Origin: Clostridiales bacterium
Lineage (GTDB): Bacteria; Bacillota; Clostridia; Lachnospirales; Lachnospiraceae
Length of the DNA stretch: 41,529 bases
Assembly: GCA_018372435.1 (NCBI GenBank)
Contig: JAHAJA010000038.1
Coordinates: forward strand, 1-41,529
Direction: 5' to 3'
The notes beneath the pieces were generated by a model, which was not told the DNA's origin, made no database searches, and saw only the letters and a program-made list of their open reading frames with translations. The position numbers and the translations under genes are program-made. Every line of letters begins with the position of its first letter. Positions within the stretch are counted from its first letter, which is position 1. This document shows, in pieces, positions 8,074 to 17,202 of the stretch.

Positions 8074-9561
8074 TTACTTTAAGTTACTATATCCCATAAG
8101 ATGGGTATCTACTTCTTTGGCAACCTCACGTCCTTCACGAATTGCCCACACTACAAGTGACTGACCACGGCGCATATCACCTGCTACGAATACATTATCT
8201 TCCATTGTCTTATATGTTCCATATTCTGTGGCTACATTCGTTCTTTCGTTAAGATCAACACCAAAAGCTTGTGCAACATAGCTTTGTGTACCTAAAAAAC
8301 CTGCTGCTATAAGTACTAAATCAACTTCAACTTCATATTCACTGCCAGATACTTCTGCCATGAAGTAACGTTTTGTTTCTTCATTGAATTTGTTTTCCAA
8401 CTTCACAAGCTTTGCCTTGCATACGTTACCAGCTTCATCTGCTACAAACTCTTTTACTGTAGTTTGATATACTCTAGGGTCATGACCGAAAACTTCAATA
8501 GCCTCTTCTTGACCATAGTCTGTCTTGCAGACACGAGGCCATTCTGGCCAAGGATTGTTCTCTGCTCTTTGATCAGGGAGTTTTGGCATCATCTCTAATT
8601 GTATGACTGACTTCGCACCATGTCTAACGGAGGTACCAACACAATCATTACCCGTATCACCACCACCAATTACAAGAACATTCTTATCCTTTGCACTGAT
8701 GTACGTGCCTTCTTTTAGATTGGAATCCAATAAACTCTTTGTCGTTGACTTTAAGAAGTCTACTGCGAAGTGAATTCCTTTTGCGCTTCTTCCAGGTACA
8801 TTGATATCTCTTGGATTAGACGCACCACATGTTAAGATAACGCTATCGAATTCTTTTGTAATCTTGTTTGCTTTATAATTTCCACCAACATCAGCGCCTG
8901 TTACGAATGTAACGCCTTCTTCCTTCATAATATCAATCTTACGATCAATAATGTGTTTCTCTAATTTCATGTTAGGGATTCCATACATTAATAATCCGCC
9001 TACACGGTCCTCTCGTTCGAATACAGTAACAAGATGACCACGTTTGTTCAATTGATCTGCTGCTGCAAGTCCTGAAGGACCAGAGCCAATAATCGCTACT
9101 TTCTTACCCGTACGGATTTTAGGAGGATTTGCTTTGATATATCCTTTTTCAAATCCATTCTCGATGATTTCTAGTTCATTTTCCTTGATTGATACTGGAT
9201 TTCCATTCAACCCACAAGTACAAGCAGCTTCACATGGCGCAGGACACACTCTTGCAGTAAACTCAGGAAAGTTGTTCGTCTTTAATAGACGATTGAGCGC
9301 TTGCCCCATATTATCTGTAAATAACAAATCATTCCATTCTGGAATTAGATTGTTAAGTGGACAGCCAGATGTCATTCCACCAATCATCATTCCTGATTGA
9401 CAGAATGGAACTCCACATTCCATACATCTAGCACCTTGTTTTTTCCGCTCTTCTTTTGACAATGGCATATGGAATTCATTAAAATTCTCAATTCTATCTT
9501 TAGGCTTAACTGCCTGATTCCCTTTTCTCTCATAATCCATAAATCCAGTTGGTTTTCCCAT
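8074..9561 (-). CDS. gltD: Glutamate synthase [NADPH] small subunit GltD
   Basis: A 495-aa beta subunit of glutamate synthase. It oxidises NAD(P)H and passes electrons through FAD and Fe-S clusters to GltB for reductive formation of glutamate from glutamine and 2-oxoglutarate. Visible signatures are the N-terminal 4Fe-4S Cys sets (CMECGVPFC, and CPAPCEAACTCG near residue 110), an FAD-binding GSGPSGLAAADQL, an NADPH-binding VIGGGDTGNDC and a C-terminal FVAGDMRRGQSLVVWAI that closes the FAD site. Length is normal for the family. It lies 17 bp behind gltB, with AAAGGAG as ribosome site, and the pair ends at the terminator at 7921-7966. Confidence 0.97.
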   Translation of the reverse strand: MGKPTGFMDYERKGNQAVKPKDRIENFNEFHMPLSKEERKKQGARCMECGVPFCQSGMMIGGMTSGCPLNNLIPEWNDLLFTDNMGQALNRLLKTNNFPEFTARVCPAPCEAACTCGLNGNPVSIKENELEIIENGFEKGYIKANPPKIRTGKKVAIIGSGPSGLAAADQLNKRGHLVTVFEREDRVGGLLMYGIPNMKLEKHIIDRKIDIMKEEGVTFVTGADVGGNYKANKITKEFDSVILTCGASNPRDINVPGRSAKGIHFAVDFLKSTTKSLLDSNLKEGTYISAKDKNVLVIGGGDTGNDCVGTSVRHGAKSVIQLEMMPKLPDQRAENNPWPEWPRVCKTDYGQEEAIEVFGHDPRVYQTTVKEFVADEAGNVCKAKLVKLENKFNEETKRYFMAEVSGSEYEVEVDLVLIAAGFLGTQSYVAQAFGVDLNERTNVATEYGTYKTMEDNVFVAGDMRRGQSLVVWAIREGREVAKEVDTHLMGYSNLK

Positions 9562-9578
9562 ACCTTAAGTTCTCCTTT

Positions 9579-12500
9579 CTACTTTTTTGTATTTGCATAG
9601 AATGCTTCTATTTGTGCTTGTTCACTGCTAAGTCCTTTTTCTTCCATCTGTACAATTGTCTGTAACATTCTACGGTAATCATGTGGAATGATCTTTTTAA
9701 ATTTAGGAAGGTAACCCATAAAGTCATCAAGAATTTCTTTACCACGGGCTGAATTCGTAACCTTTACATGTTCAGAAATCATACTCTTAAGTTCCATTAC
9801 ATCGTATTTATCAGCAACTGGTTCTACCGCAACTAGTTCTTTATTCAATCTCATGTATAGGTTGCTATCTTCATCAAGTACATATGCAACACCGCCACTC
9901 ATACCAGCAGCGAAATTCTTACCAGTGCGTCCAAGAACAGCTACGCGACCACCTGTCATATATTCACAAGCGTGATCACCCACACCCTCAACAACTGCTG
10001 ATGCGCCAGAATTACGTACACAGAAACGTTCGCCAGCTACACCATTGATGAACACTTTACCACTTGTAGCACCATATAAAGCTACATTACCTACGATAAT
10101 ATTCTCTTCTGCTTTGAAGTTTGATCCTTTTGGAGGATATACAATGATCTTACCACCAGATAAACCTTTTCCAATATAATCGTTACAATCACCTGATAAC
10201 TCTAACGTAAGTCCTTTTGGTATAAACGCTCCAAAACTTTGACCACCAGCACCATGACATTTGATTGTAATCGTATCTTCCTCTAATGTTGTTCCATGAA
10301 GCCTTGTAATCTCAGATCCAAGAATTGTTCCAAGTGAGCGATCTACATTCGTAACTTCAGCTTCCATCGTCTTTTTCTGTTTATTAACAATTGCAGGACG
10401 TAACTTTTTAAGGAATACTTTCTCATCAATTGTGTTCTCTAATTCAAAATCATAGATTTGTTTTGGATCAAAGATATGAGAAATCTTAGTATCTGTATAT
10501 TCTGATTCAAGAATTGCTGACAAGTCAAGCTTATTAGCGTGTTCTTTCTTGAATGTATCTTTAACTTTAAGTAAGTCTATACGACCAACTAATTCATCCA
10601 CTGTTTTAACACCTAGCTTAGCCATATACTCACGGAGTTCCTCTGCTATAAATCGCATGAAGTTTTCTACGTATTCTGGTTTACCTTTGAAGTTCTTTCT
10701 AAGTTCCGGATTTTGAGTAGCTACACCAACTGGGCAAGTGTCTAAGTTACATACTCTCATCATAACACATCCCATTGTTACTAGTGGCGCAGTAGCAAAT
10801 CCGTATTCTTCGGCACCAAGTAAAGCTGCAACTAATACGTCACGACCACTCATTAATTTACCATCTGTTTCAATGCGAACTTTAGAACGAAGGCCATTCA
10901 TAATCAATGTTTGGTGTGTTTCTGCAAGACCAAGTTCCCATGGAAGTCCCGCATTATAGATAGAACTTCTTGGAGCTGCACCAGTACCGCCATCATAACC
11001 AGAGATTAAGATTACTCCAGCACCTGCCTTAGCAACGCCTGCTGCAATCGTACCAACACCTGCTTCTGAAACTAACTTAACCGATATTCTAGCATTCTTG
11101 TTCGAGTTCTTTAAGTCGTAGATTAACTGCGCTAAATCTTCGATAGAGTAGATATCATGATGTGGTGGTGGTGAAATCAAACTCACACCTGGTGTTGAGT
11201 GTCTTGTCTTAGCAACCCAAGGATATACTTTATTACCTGGAAGGTGCCCGCCTTCACCTGGTTTTGCACCCTGTGCCATCTTGATTTGGATTTCGTCGGC
11301 ACTTACTAAGTACTCAGAAGTTACACCAAATCTACCGGAAGCCACTTGCTTAATTGCAGAGCAACGATTCACTCCATCTTTACCAGCATGAAGACGATCT
11401 AAACTTTCTCCACCTTCGCCACTGTTTGACTTACCACCAAGACGATTCATTGCAATGGCTAAGGTTTCATGTGCTTCTTTTGAGATAGAACCATATGACA
11501 TTGCGCCTGTTTTAAAACGTTTTACAATGGAATCTACACTTTCAACTTCTTTGATGTCAATTCCCTTCTCTGGGAAGTTGAAGTCCATTAAACCTCTTAA
11601 ATTAAGTCCCGCTTCTTCTTCGTCGATACATGCTGTATATTCTTTAAACATCTCATAATTACCTGTACGAGTAGCCGTTTGTAATAAATGAATTGTCTTA
11701 GGATTATATAGATGTTCTTCCTGATTACTTCTTAATTTGTGACTACCAACACTATCTAGTGTTAAATCTACATTTAACCCAAGTGGATCAAATGCCCTTG
11801 AATGTAATCGATCTACTTGTTTTTCTATATCTTTGATTGTGATACCACCGATACGACTAACTGTATCTGTGAAGTATTTGTCGATAACATCTTTATCAAT
11901 ACCAATTGCTTCGAATATTTTAGAACCTTGGTATGACTGGATTGTTGATATACCCATCTTAGAAGCTATCTTAACGATACCATGAAGGATTGCATTATTA
12001 TAATCATCCACCGCTGCATAATAGTCTTTATCAAGCATATTATTGTCAATTAATTGTTTGATACAATCTTGTGCAAGGTATGGATTAACTGCACACGCAC
12101 CGTAACCAAGTAATGTTGCAAAATGATGTACTTCTCTTGGTTCAGCACTTTCAAGAATCATCGCTACACGAGTTCTCTTCTTTGTCTTAACAAGATGTTG
12201 TTGTAATGCAGAAACAGCAAGTAATGAAGGAATTGGAACGTGATTTTCATCAACTCCACGGTCTGATAGAATTAATACATTGGCTCCTTCTTTGTATGCA
12301 CGGTCTGCTTCAACGAATAAATGATCAATTGCTTTATCTAATGAAGTATTCTTATAGTACGTAATTGGAATTTCTTCAACTTTGAATCCATCTGCTTTCA
12401 TGTTCTTAATCTTAAGAAGATCGGTATTCGTAAGTATTGGATTGTTAATCTTAAGAACCTTACAGTTTTCAGCTACTTCTTCTAAGATGTTTCCATCTTC

Positions 12501-14138
12501 ACCAATGTAAACAGAGGTAGAAGTTACTATTTCTTCACGAATCGCATCAATTGGTGGATTAGTAACCTGTGCAAATAATTGTTTAAAGTAGTTGAACAAA
12601 GGCTGCTCTTTCGCTGATAGTACAGGAAGTGGGCTGTCTGCTCCCATTGCAGAGATTGGTTCAGCACCAGCATTTGCCATAGGAAGAATTGTCGTTTTGT
12701 AATCTTCATATGTGTAACCGAAAGCTTTCAATAACTTAGCTCTCTCGTCTTTGGTATATTCCGTAACTTTCTTGTTCGGAATCTTTAAGTCTTTTAAGCA
12801 AACTAGATTTCCATCCAACCATTCACCGTATGGTTTTCTGCTTGCGTATTTATTCTTTAGTTCTTCATCATCAATTAGTTCACCCTTAACAGTATCTACA
12901 AGCAGCATCTTACCAGGTCGAAGACGTTCTTTCTTAATAATCTTATCTGCTGGAATGTCAAGTACTCCTACTTCTGATGATAGAATTAGATTATCATCAC
13001 TTGTGATATAATAACGTGATGGACGTAAACCATTACGATCAAGGATTGCTCCCATAATATCACCATCACTGAATAGGATTGAAGCAGGACCGTCCCATGG
13101 TTCCATCATGGTTGCATAGTATTGATAGAAGTCCTTCTTTTCTTTACTGATAGCTCGGTCATTACTCCATGGTTCAGGAATTGTTATCATAACCGCTAAT
13201 GGTAACTCCATTCCACTCATTACTAAGAATTCCAATGCATTATCAAGCATTGCAGAGTCAGAACCTTCTGTATTAACTACTGGAATAACTTTGTGCATAT
13301 GACCCTTCAAATACTTCGATTCCATTGTTTCTTCACGAGCAAGCATCTTATCTGCATTACCACGAATGGTATTAATCTCACCGTTATGGACGATAAAACG
13401 GTTTGGATGGGCTCTTTGCCAACTAGGATTTGTATTCGTACTAAAACGGCTATGTACCGTTGCGATTGCTGATTCATAATCTGGACATTGTAAGTCTTCA
13501 AAAAATAAACGTAATTGATTTACCAAGAACATACCTTTGTATACGATTGTTCTACTTGATAAAGAAACAACATATGTATTGTCATTACTTTGTTCAAATA
13601 TCCTCCTAGCAAGGTATAATTTACGGTCAAAATCAAGTCCTTTATTCACATCAGCTGGTTTTTTAATGAAACCTTGCATAATACAAGGCATACATTCTAT
13701 TGCCTTTTGACCTAATGTATCAGGCTGAGTCGGAACCTCTCTCCAGCCAAGGAATTCTAATCCTTCTTTTTCTACAATAATTTCAAACATTTTCTTTGCT
13801 TGATTACGTCTTAACTCTTCTTGTGGGAAGAAGAACATACCAACACCATATTCTCTTTCTCCACCTAATTCTATACCAAGTGGTTTCACTGCTTTCTTAA
13901 AAAACTTGTGTGAAATCTGTAATAAAATACCTACACCATCTCCAGTTTTTCCTTCCGCATCTTTACCCGCTCTGTGCTCCAGATTTTCTACAATACGAAG
14001 AGCATCTTCTACAGTTTTATGAGTCTTGATACCTTTAATATTTACTACTGCACCGATACCACAGTTATCATGTTCGAATCTTGGATCATACAACCCTTGT
14101 TTAACACGTTTTGCTTCTTCTACATACATCTCTTTCAT
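9579..14138 (-). CDS. gltB: Glutamate synthase large subunit GltB
   Basis: A 1519-aa alpha subunit. The N-terminal class II glutaminase domain has its catalytic Cys26 in DNCGIG, after a short propeptide. The central and FMN-binding synthase domains follow, with SGYDGGTGAAPRSS as the synthase signature. A 3Fe-4S Cys set (CVMMRVCNLDTCPVG) and a C-terminal glycine-rich beta-helix domain complete the order. It hydrolyses glutamine and channels ammonia to 2-oxoglutarate, giving two glutamates per cycle with GltD. The reading frame extends to an ATG at 14174, but the ATG at 14138 (MKEMYVEE) has AAAGGGCAGGGG upstream and is taken as start. The transcript begins at a promoter at 14289-14317 and carries an attenuator-like hairpin, so control by premature termination is likely. 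Confidence 0.97.
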   Translation of the reverse strand: MKEMYVEEAKRVKQGLYDPRFEHDNCGIGAVVNIKGIKTHKTVEDALRIVENLEHRAGKDAEGKTGDGVGILLQISHKFFKKAVKPLGIELGGEREYGVGMFFFPQEELRRNQAKKMFEIIVEKEGLEFLGWREVPTQPDTLGQKAIECMPCIMQGFIKKPADVNKGLDFDRKLYLARRIFEQSNDNTYVVSLSSRTIVYKGMFLVNQLRLFFEDLQCPDYESAIATVHSRFSTNTNPSWQRAHPNRFIVHNGEINTIRGNADKMLAREETMESKYLKGHMHKVIPVVNTEGSDSAMLDNALEFLVMSGMELPLAVMITIPEPWSNDRAISKEKKDFYQYYATMMEPWDGPASILFSDGDIMGAILDRNGLRPSRYYITSDDNLILSSEVGVLDIPADKIIKKERLRPGKMLLVDTVKGELIDDEELKNKYASRKPYGEWLDGNLVCLKDLKIPNKKVTEYTKDERAKLLKAFGYTYEDYKTTILPMANAGAEPISAMGADSPLPVLSAKEQPLFNYFKQLFAQVTNPPIDAIREEIVTSTSVYIGEDGNILEEVAENCKVLKINNPILTNTDLLKIKNMKADGFKVEEIPITYYKNTSLDKAIDHLFVEADRAYKEGANVLILSDRGVDENHVPIPSLLAVSALQQHLVKTKKRTRVAMILESAEPREVHHFATLLGYGACAVNPYLAQDCIKQLIDNNMLDKDYYAAVDDYNNAILHGIVKIASKMGISTIQSYQGSKIFEAIGIDKDVIDKYFTDTVSRIGGITIKDIEKQVDRLHSRAFDPLGLNVDLTLDSVGSHKLRSNQEEHLYNPKTIHLLQTATRTGNYEMFKEYTACIDEEEAGLNLRGLMDFNFPEKGIDIKEVESVDSIVKRFKTGAMSYGSISKEAHETLAIAMNRLGGKSNSGEGGESLDRLHAGKDGVNRCSAIKQVASGRFGVTSEYLVSADEIQIKMAQGAKPGEGGHLPGNKVYPWVAKTRHSTPGVSLISPPPHHDIYSIEDLAQLIYDLKNSNKNARISVKLVSEAGVGTIAAGVAKAGAGVILISGYDGGTGAAPRSSIYNAGLPWELGLAETHQTLIMNGLRSKVRIETDGKLMSGRDVLVAALLGAEEYGFATAPLVTMGCVMMRVCNLDTCPVGVATQNPELRKNFKGKPEYVENFMRFIAEELREYMAKLGVKTVDELVGRIDLLKVKDTFKKEHANKLDLSAILESEYTDTKISHIFDPKQIYDFELENTIDEKVFLKKLRPAIVNKQKKTMEAEVTNVDRSLGTILGSEITRLHGTTLEEDTITIKCHGAGGQSFGAFIPKGLTLELSGDCNDYIGKGLSGGKIIVYPPKGSNFKAEENIIVGNVALYGATSGKVFINGVAGERFCVRNSGASAVVEGVGDHACEYMTGGRVAVLGRTGKNFAAGMSGGVAYVLDEDSNLYMRLNKELVAVEPVADKYDVMELKSMISEHVKVTNSARGKEILDDFMGYLPKFKKIIPHDYRRMLQTIVQMEEKGLSSEQAQIEAFYANTKK

Positions 14139-14228
14139 ATCAATACCCCTGCCCTTTCTATAACTTGCAAACATATTTCTTTTATTTCACTCTAAGTTCC
14201 TAACTAAAAATCCGCTATTAAAATACAA

Positions 14229-14281
14229 AAAGACGCCCTTGGACAGTAATATTCTACTGTACCAAGAACGCCTTTGTTCTT
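14229..14281 (-). promoter_or_regulatory. gltB leader attenuator: terminator with competing hairpin
   Basis: Read on the minus strand, positions 14275-14229 fold into a long hairpin. A 14-bp lower stem (with G-U pairs) and a 6-bp upper stem (ACAGTA/TACTGT, loop GAATAT) are followed by TTTTTGTATTTT, an intrinsic terminator. No minus-strand gene lies upstream; the predicted start of transcription (about 14281) is only a few bases before it, so it lies within the gltB leader. The first bases can form an exclusive hairpin, AAGAAC-AAAGGC-GTTCTT (14281-14264), which destroys the terminator stem. Its hexaloop has A at position 1 and G at position 4, as in ANTAR-bound P1/P2 hairpins of clostridial nitrogen genes, but the second loop does not fit that rule. 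The terminator is seen; the regulator is inferred. Confidence 0.7.
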
Positions 14282-14288
14282 ACTCGTG

Positions 14289-14317
14289 ATTATAATCTAG
14301 ATTGTACAGAGATTCAA
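14289..14317 (-). promoter_or_regulatory. Sigma-A promoter of gltBD
   Basis: Minus strand: TTGAAT (14312-14317), 17 bases, TATAAT (14289-14294), placing the transcript start at about 14281-14282, directly at the 5' arm of the leader hairpin. Confidence 0.75.
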
Positions 14318-14700
14318 CAATAAAATTAATTATTATATAACATTTGTACAATTGCATAAAAATCTGGCGTTTTATGTACTGTTTTTTGCACATTTTTTAT
14401 ATTTTAAAGTTTTACATCTCTTTTTGTTAATTATATTAATTTATTTTGATTTTAAGTTACTTTTCTTTTGTTTCATTGTTATAAATGTTATATTTATTGG
14501 TGTGAAACTTAATTTTATTAACTGACCTTTCTAGTTACTACCCGCAAAATATCTCGATCACATAATCTAACTCTTTATTGATAGCAATTAAATGTTATTG
14601 TATTATGTTACTATTATGCAACATTCGTTTATTTATAGCGATGTTATTATGCATTGCTTGTAGCAACGGCTAGAATCAGGGTACTATTGAAGTAGCAAAG
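14318..14700. other. AT-rich divergent intergenic region
   Basis: This is the space between the gltB promoter (leftward) and the XRE regulator (rightward). It is very AT-rich with long T runs. I see no coding remnant, no strong hairpin and no convincing promoter for the regulator. Confidence 0.5.
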
Positions 14701-14712
14701 GAGGTAACAATC

Positions 14713-15147
14713 ATGTTAAGTGAGAATTTAAAAAATCTTAGAAAGATAAAAGGAATAACACAAGAGGAACTTGCTATTAGATTAAACGTAGTTCGTCAAA
14801 CAATTTCAAAATGGGAGAAAGGCTTATCCGTACCCGATGCAGATACCTTAATTAAGCTTGCAGATTTTTTCGAAGTATCCGTCAGTGAACTTTTGGGTTC
14901 GACTGTAGAGAAGGAAGTTGATTCTAACATTATTGCCGATCAATTATCCAGAATTAACGAACAACTGGCAGCAAAGAATAGACGCTCACATCGTATCTGG
15001 AAAACAATTGGAATAATCTTTGTAATTTTCATAGTTGTGAATATTTTACTTGTATTATTAGGAACGGTTTCTTTTTATAGTTTTAAAAGTGATAAAACTA
15101 CAACGTTAACTACGGAATCAGAAATAATTACGAACGAGGAAGAATAA
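14713..15147 (+). CDS. XRE-family transcription regulator with C-terminal membrane anchor
   Basis: A 144-aa protein. Residues 5-58 form a Cro/C1-type helix-turn-helix (ITQEELAIRLNVVRQTISKW, then the typical acidic PDADTLIKLADFFEVSVSELLG). A short linker follows, then one hydrophobic segment (about 96-122) and a small polar tail. Such membrane-tethered XRE proteins are common in clostridia; what they sense is generally unknown. The start has a near-perfect AAAGGAGG seven bases upstream. It is divergent from gltB, but nothing in the sequence ties it to gltB control. A hairpin follows at 15160-15192. Confidence 0.88.
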   Translation: MLSENLKNLRKIKGITQEELAIRLNVVRQTISKWEKGLSVPDADTLIKLADFFEVSVSELLGSTVEKEVDSNIIADQLSRINEQLAAKNRRSHRIWKTIGIIFVIFIVVNILLVLLGTVSFYSFKSDKTTTLTTESEIITNEEE

Positions 15148-15159
15148 ATGAACTATTAA

Positions 15160-15192
15160 GCACCGAGGGCTTTATAAAATAGCCATCGGTGC
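15160..15192. terminator. Hairpin between convergent genes
   Basis: GCACCGAgGGCT and AGCCaTCGGTGC form a 12-position stem with one mismatch, 12 bp past the XRE stop codon. No good T-run follows on either strand, so it is a likely but imperfect terminator. Confidence 0.55.
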
Positions 15193-15205
15193 CATGTGTT
15201 TAATC

Positions 15206-15325
15206 TTATGTTATTAGTTTCAGCCAGATTTCCATATCTGTAGTTTCGGGAGAATGGCTTGCATAACGCTCTGCGCAAAATGCCTCGGTTTGCAGTTTAT
15301 GGTTTGGCAACTTGACACGAATCAC
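15206..15325 (-). pseudogene. C-terminal gene remnant, GyrI/AraC-effector-like
   Basis: An open frame of 39 codons plus stop, without a ribosome site, abutting the stop of the next gene. It reads like a protein tail: FCAERYASHSPETTDMEIWL. The closing pattern (Glu-x-x-x-x-x-x-(S/T)-x-D-x-EIW plus hydrophobic end) resembles the last strand of GyrI-like effector-binding domains of AraC-type regulators. It is too short for a firm call and may be the tail of a lost gene. Confidence 0.35.
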
Positions 15326-16251
15326 TACACCTTATTAATTCTGCCAAAATTTCTAAGAAAAATGACCTTTTCAATAGTTTTATATGCTTTGCTCCAGTTC
15401 TCACTTATACTAGATTCCTTCGGATATGTAACATTATTCTCAAACCAACTCCACGATATTGGCCATACATCATAATGAGGAAGCGTATCAACTAAAAAAT
15501 CTAATTCCTTTTCGACAATCTCTTCATTCCCCACATAAAACATACTATCTTTGGAGTTAATATAAGCGGATGGACGATATCCATAACTTAACCATTGTTC
15601 TGGCTCTCTTTGAATCGAACAATTTACTAATTCTTTTAATCTCTGCTCTATTTTACTATAATTATAATTAGGTAATTTAGCTTTTTTCATTGCAAGAAAG
15701 AGCGTTACATACCCAGCTGCTCCCATATCCCCTTGATTTTCTTCATACATTCCTCGAATCATCGTATCCACTATTGTTAAGATTTCATCATATATTTCTG
15801 ACTGTGGATAATATTCTAGTATAAAAGAACAGAAGCTTATTATGATCCCTTTGCTTTCTACTTTGTTATATTCCGCATCATAATTATAGTAAGCCGCATG
15901 AGGAAATTCCTGATTTGATGGCAATGTGAAAACCCAACCATCTAAAAAATTGCTAGTACAATCTAAATATTTTTTAATTCCAATATAAATTGGATGATTT
16001 AAATCGAAGAAATTAATTTCTTTTAGTATCTCCAAAACAAAATACGTTCCATATGGAACAGAGTTTTGGTTCCAATTATCTGGGTCTACAGCATTACCAA
16101 AACCACCATCCGGATTCTGATAGTACATCAAAGCATTAACAACCTCCATCTTGTCCCCATCTTCAAAAAGATACTTCCATCTCGCTAGCTCCAGTTCTCT
16201 GGCGTTTCTATGCATCCAGTTATGTATTGGCTGTAAACAAATCGTCTTCAT
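15325..16251 (-). CDS. Alpha/alpha-toroid protein, terpene-cyclase/prenyltransferase-like fold
   Basis: A 308-aa soluble protein without signal peptide or membrane segment. It is mostly helical with repeats of the toroid type: a QNPDGGFG motif at residues 45-52 followed by a helix pair, and a recurring hydrophobic-helix pattern, as in squalene-hopene cyclase and prenyltransferase-beta folds. The DxDD cyclase motif is absent and no prenyltransferase zinc site is evident. A catalytic role is therefore doubtful; proteins of this kind are usually annotated as hypothetical with a terpenoid-cyclase-like domain. GGGAGG precedes the ATG. It is 33 bp from the YdcF-like gene on the same strand and may be co-transcribed with it. 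Confidence 0.6.
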   Translation of the reverse strand: MKTICLQPIHNWMHRNARELELARWKYLFEDGDKMEVVNALMYYQNPDGGFGNAVDPDNWNQNSVPYGTYFVLEILKEINFFDLNHPIYIGIKKYLDCTSNFLDGWVFTLPSNQEFPHAAYYNYDAEYNKVESKGIIISFCSFILEYYPQSEIYDEILTIVDTMIRGMYEENQGDMGAAGYVTLFLAMKKAKLPNYNYSKIEQRLKELVNCSIQREPEQWLSYGYRPSAYINSKDSMFYVGNEEIVEKELDFLVDTLPHYDVWPISWSWFENNVTYPKESSISENWSKAYKTIEKVIFLRNFGRINKV

Positions 16252-16284
16252 TCTATAGTAACCTCCCAGTTTTATTTCTTGCTC

Positions 16285-17064
16285 TTAATTATAAACGCAC
16301 TCAAAGAATATTGCGTACAATTCTCTTACGTAATACGTGGGCAATAGCCACCAAGCTGTCCTTGATGGAACTGCTGAATACTCTAATCCTAAGGTTTTTG
16401 CAATTTTCCCTGCACGGTATTCATGAAATTCATTGGTAACAATAGCAACGTATTGATTAAGTTTATTGCGATCCATTATTTCTTTTGAATAAATTAGATT
16501 TTCACGCGTGGATGTTGATCTTTCTTCTTTAAACAATCGTTCTGAATTAATACCTTTGTCCGTAAGATATCGATACATACATTCCGCTTCAGAAATATCT
16601 TCGTCGATACCTTGCCCTCCCGATACTATACACATGGAATCTGTATTATCAATCAAGTAATCGTACGCCGCATCAAGTCTCTCCATCAACATCAAACTTG
16701 GACGCTCTCCATAAACTCTACAGCCAAGTACAATAACTGTTGCATTCTCTTTTGGTTTCTTCATATTAGCTGTTACCATACAACTTGTCAAAAGGAGCAC
16801 TAGCCCGATCCCTATGACTACACCTATACCAATAGCACTTAGTGTTATTCTTCCTATATTAGTATTATCATAATTATAATTCCAGGCTTTTTCGAACCAG
16901 CCGTTAATACGGGACATCTGGCAAGCATATATCATTACGACAAATCCTCCAACAATCCCTGTTGCATTACCTACATTAACAATACCATGAGCAAATAATG
17001 GCAACAAAAACCAGACAAACGTTAATAATCCTATTAAAAATATAACACTCTCTAAAAATTCCAT
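16285..17064 (-). CDS. YdcF/SanA-like (DUF218) membrane protein
   Basis: A 259-aa protein with three N-terminal membrane segments (two in about the first 60 residues, a third before TSCMVTANMKK) and a C-terminal DUF218 domain. Signatures are VIVLGCRVYGERPS, IVSGGQGIDEDISEA and STSTRENLIYSKEI, ending in an AIVTNEFHEYRA motif. DUF218 proteins (YdcF, SanA, ElyC) are linked to envelope and cell-wall precursor functions, without a settled reaction for most. The frame is open to a GTG at 17100. The ATG at 17064 has AAAAAGGA at suitable distance and leads straight into the first membrane segment, so I prefer it; the ATG at 17085 remains possible. Confidence 0.8.
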   Translation of the reverse strand: MEFLESVIFLIGLLTFVWFLLPLFAHGIVNVGNATGIVGGFVVMIYACQMSRINGWFEKAWNYNYDNTNIGRITLSAIGIGVVIGIGLVLLLTSCMVTANMKKPKENATVIVLGCRVYGERPSLMLMERLDAAYDYLIDNTDSMCIVSGGQGIDEDISEAECMYRYLTDKGINSERLFKEERSTSTRENLIYSKEIMDRNKLNQYVAIVTNEFHEYRAGKIAKTLGLEYSAVPSRTAWWLLPTYYVRELYAIFFECVYN

Positions 17065-17202
17065 AATATCCTTTTTACCCTTCATATATTGCATTGACAC
17101 CTATATACATGGTTATGCTTACTTCTATTTTTTCACATGTTCTTCTTTTGGTCAATAGCGCTTAAGAAATCCTAGTAGTCTATTCATAACCACAAAATAT
17201 TA

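Noticed and set aside
14229..14281. Full two-hairpin ANTAR target in the gltB leader
   Set aside because: Only the first loop has A1 and G4; the second (GAATAT) does not, so the motif is reported as an attenuator and not as an ANTAR site.
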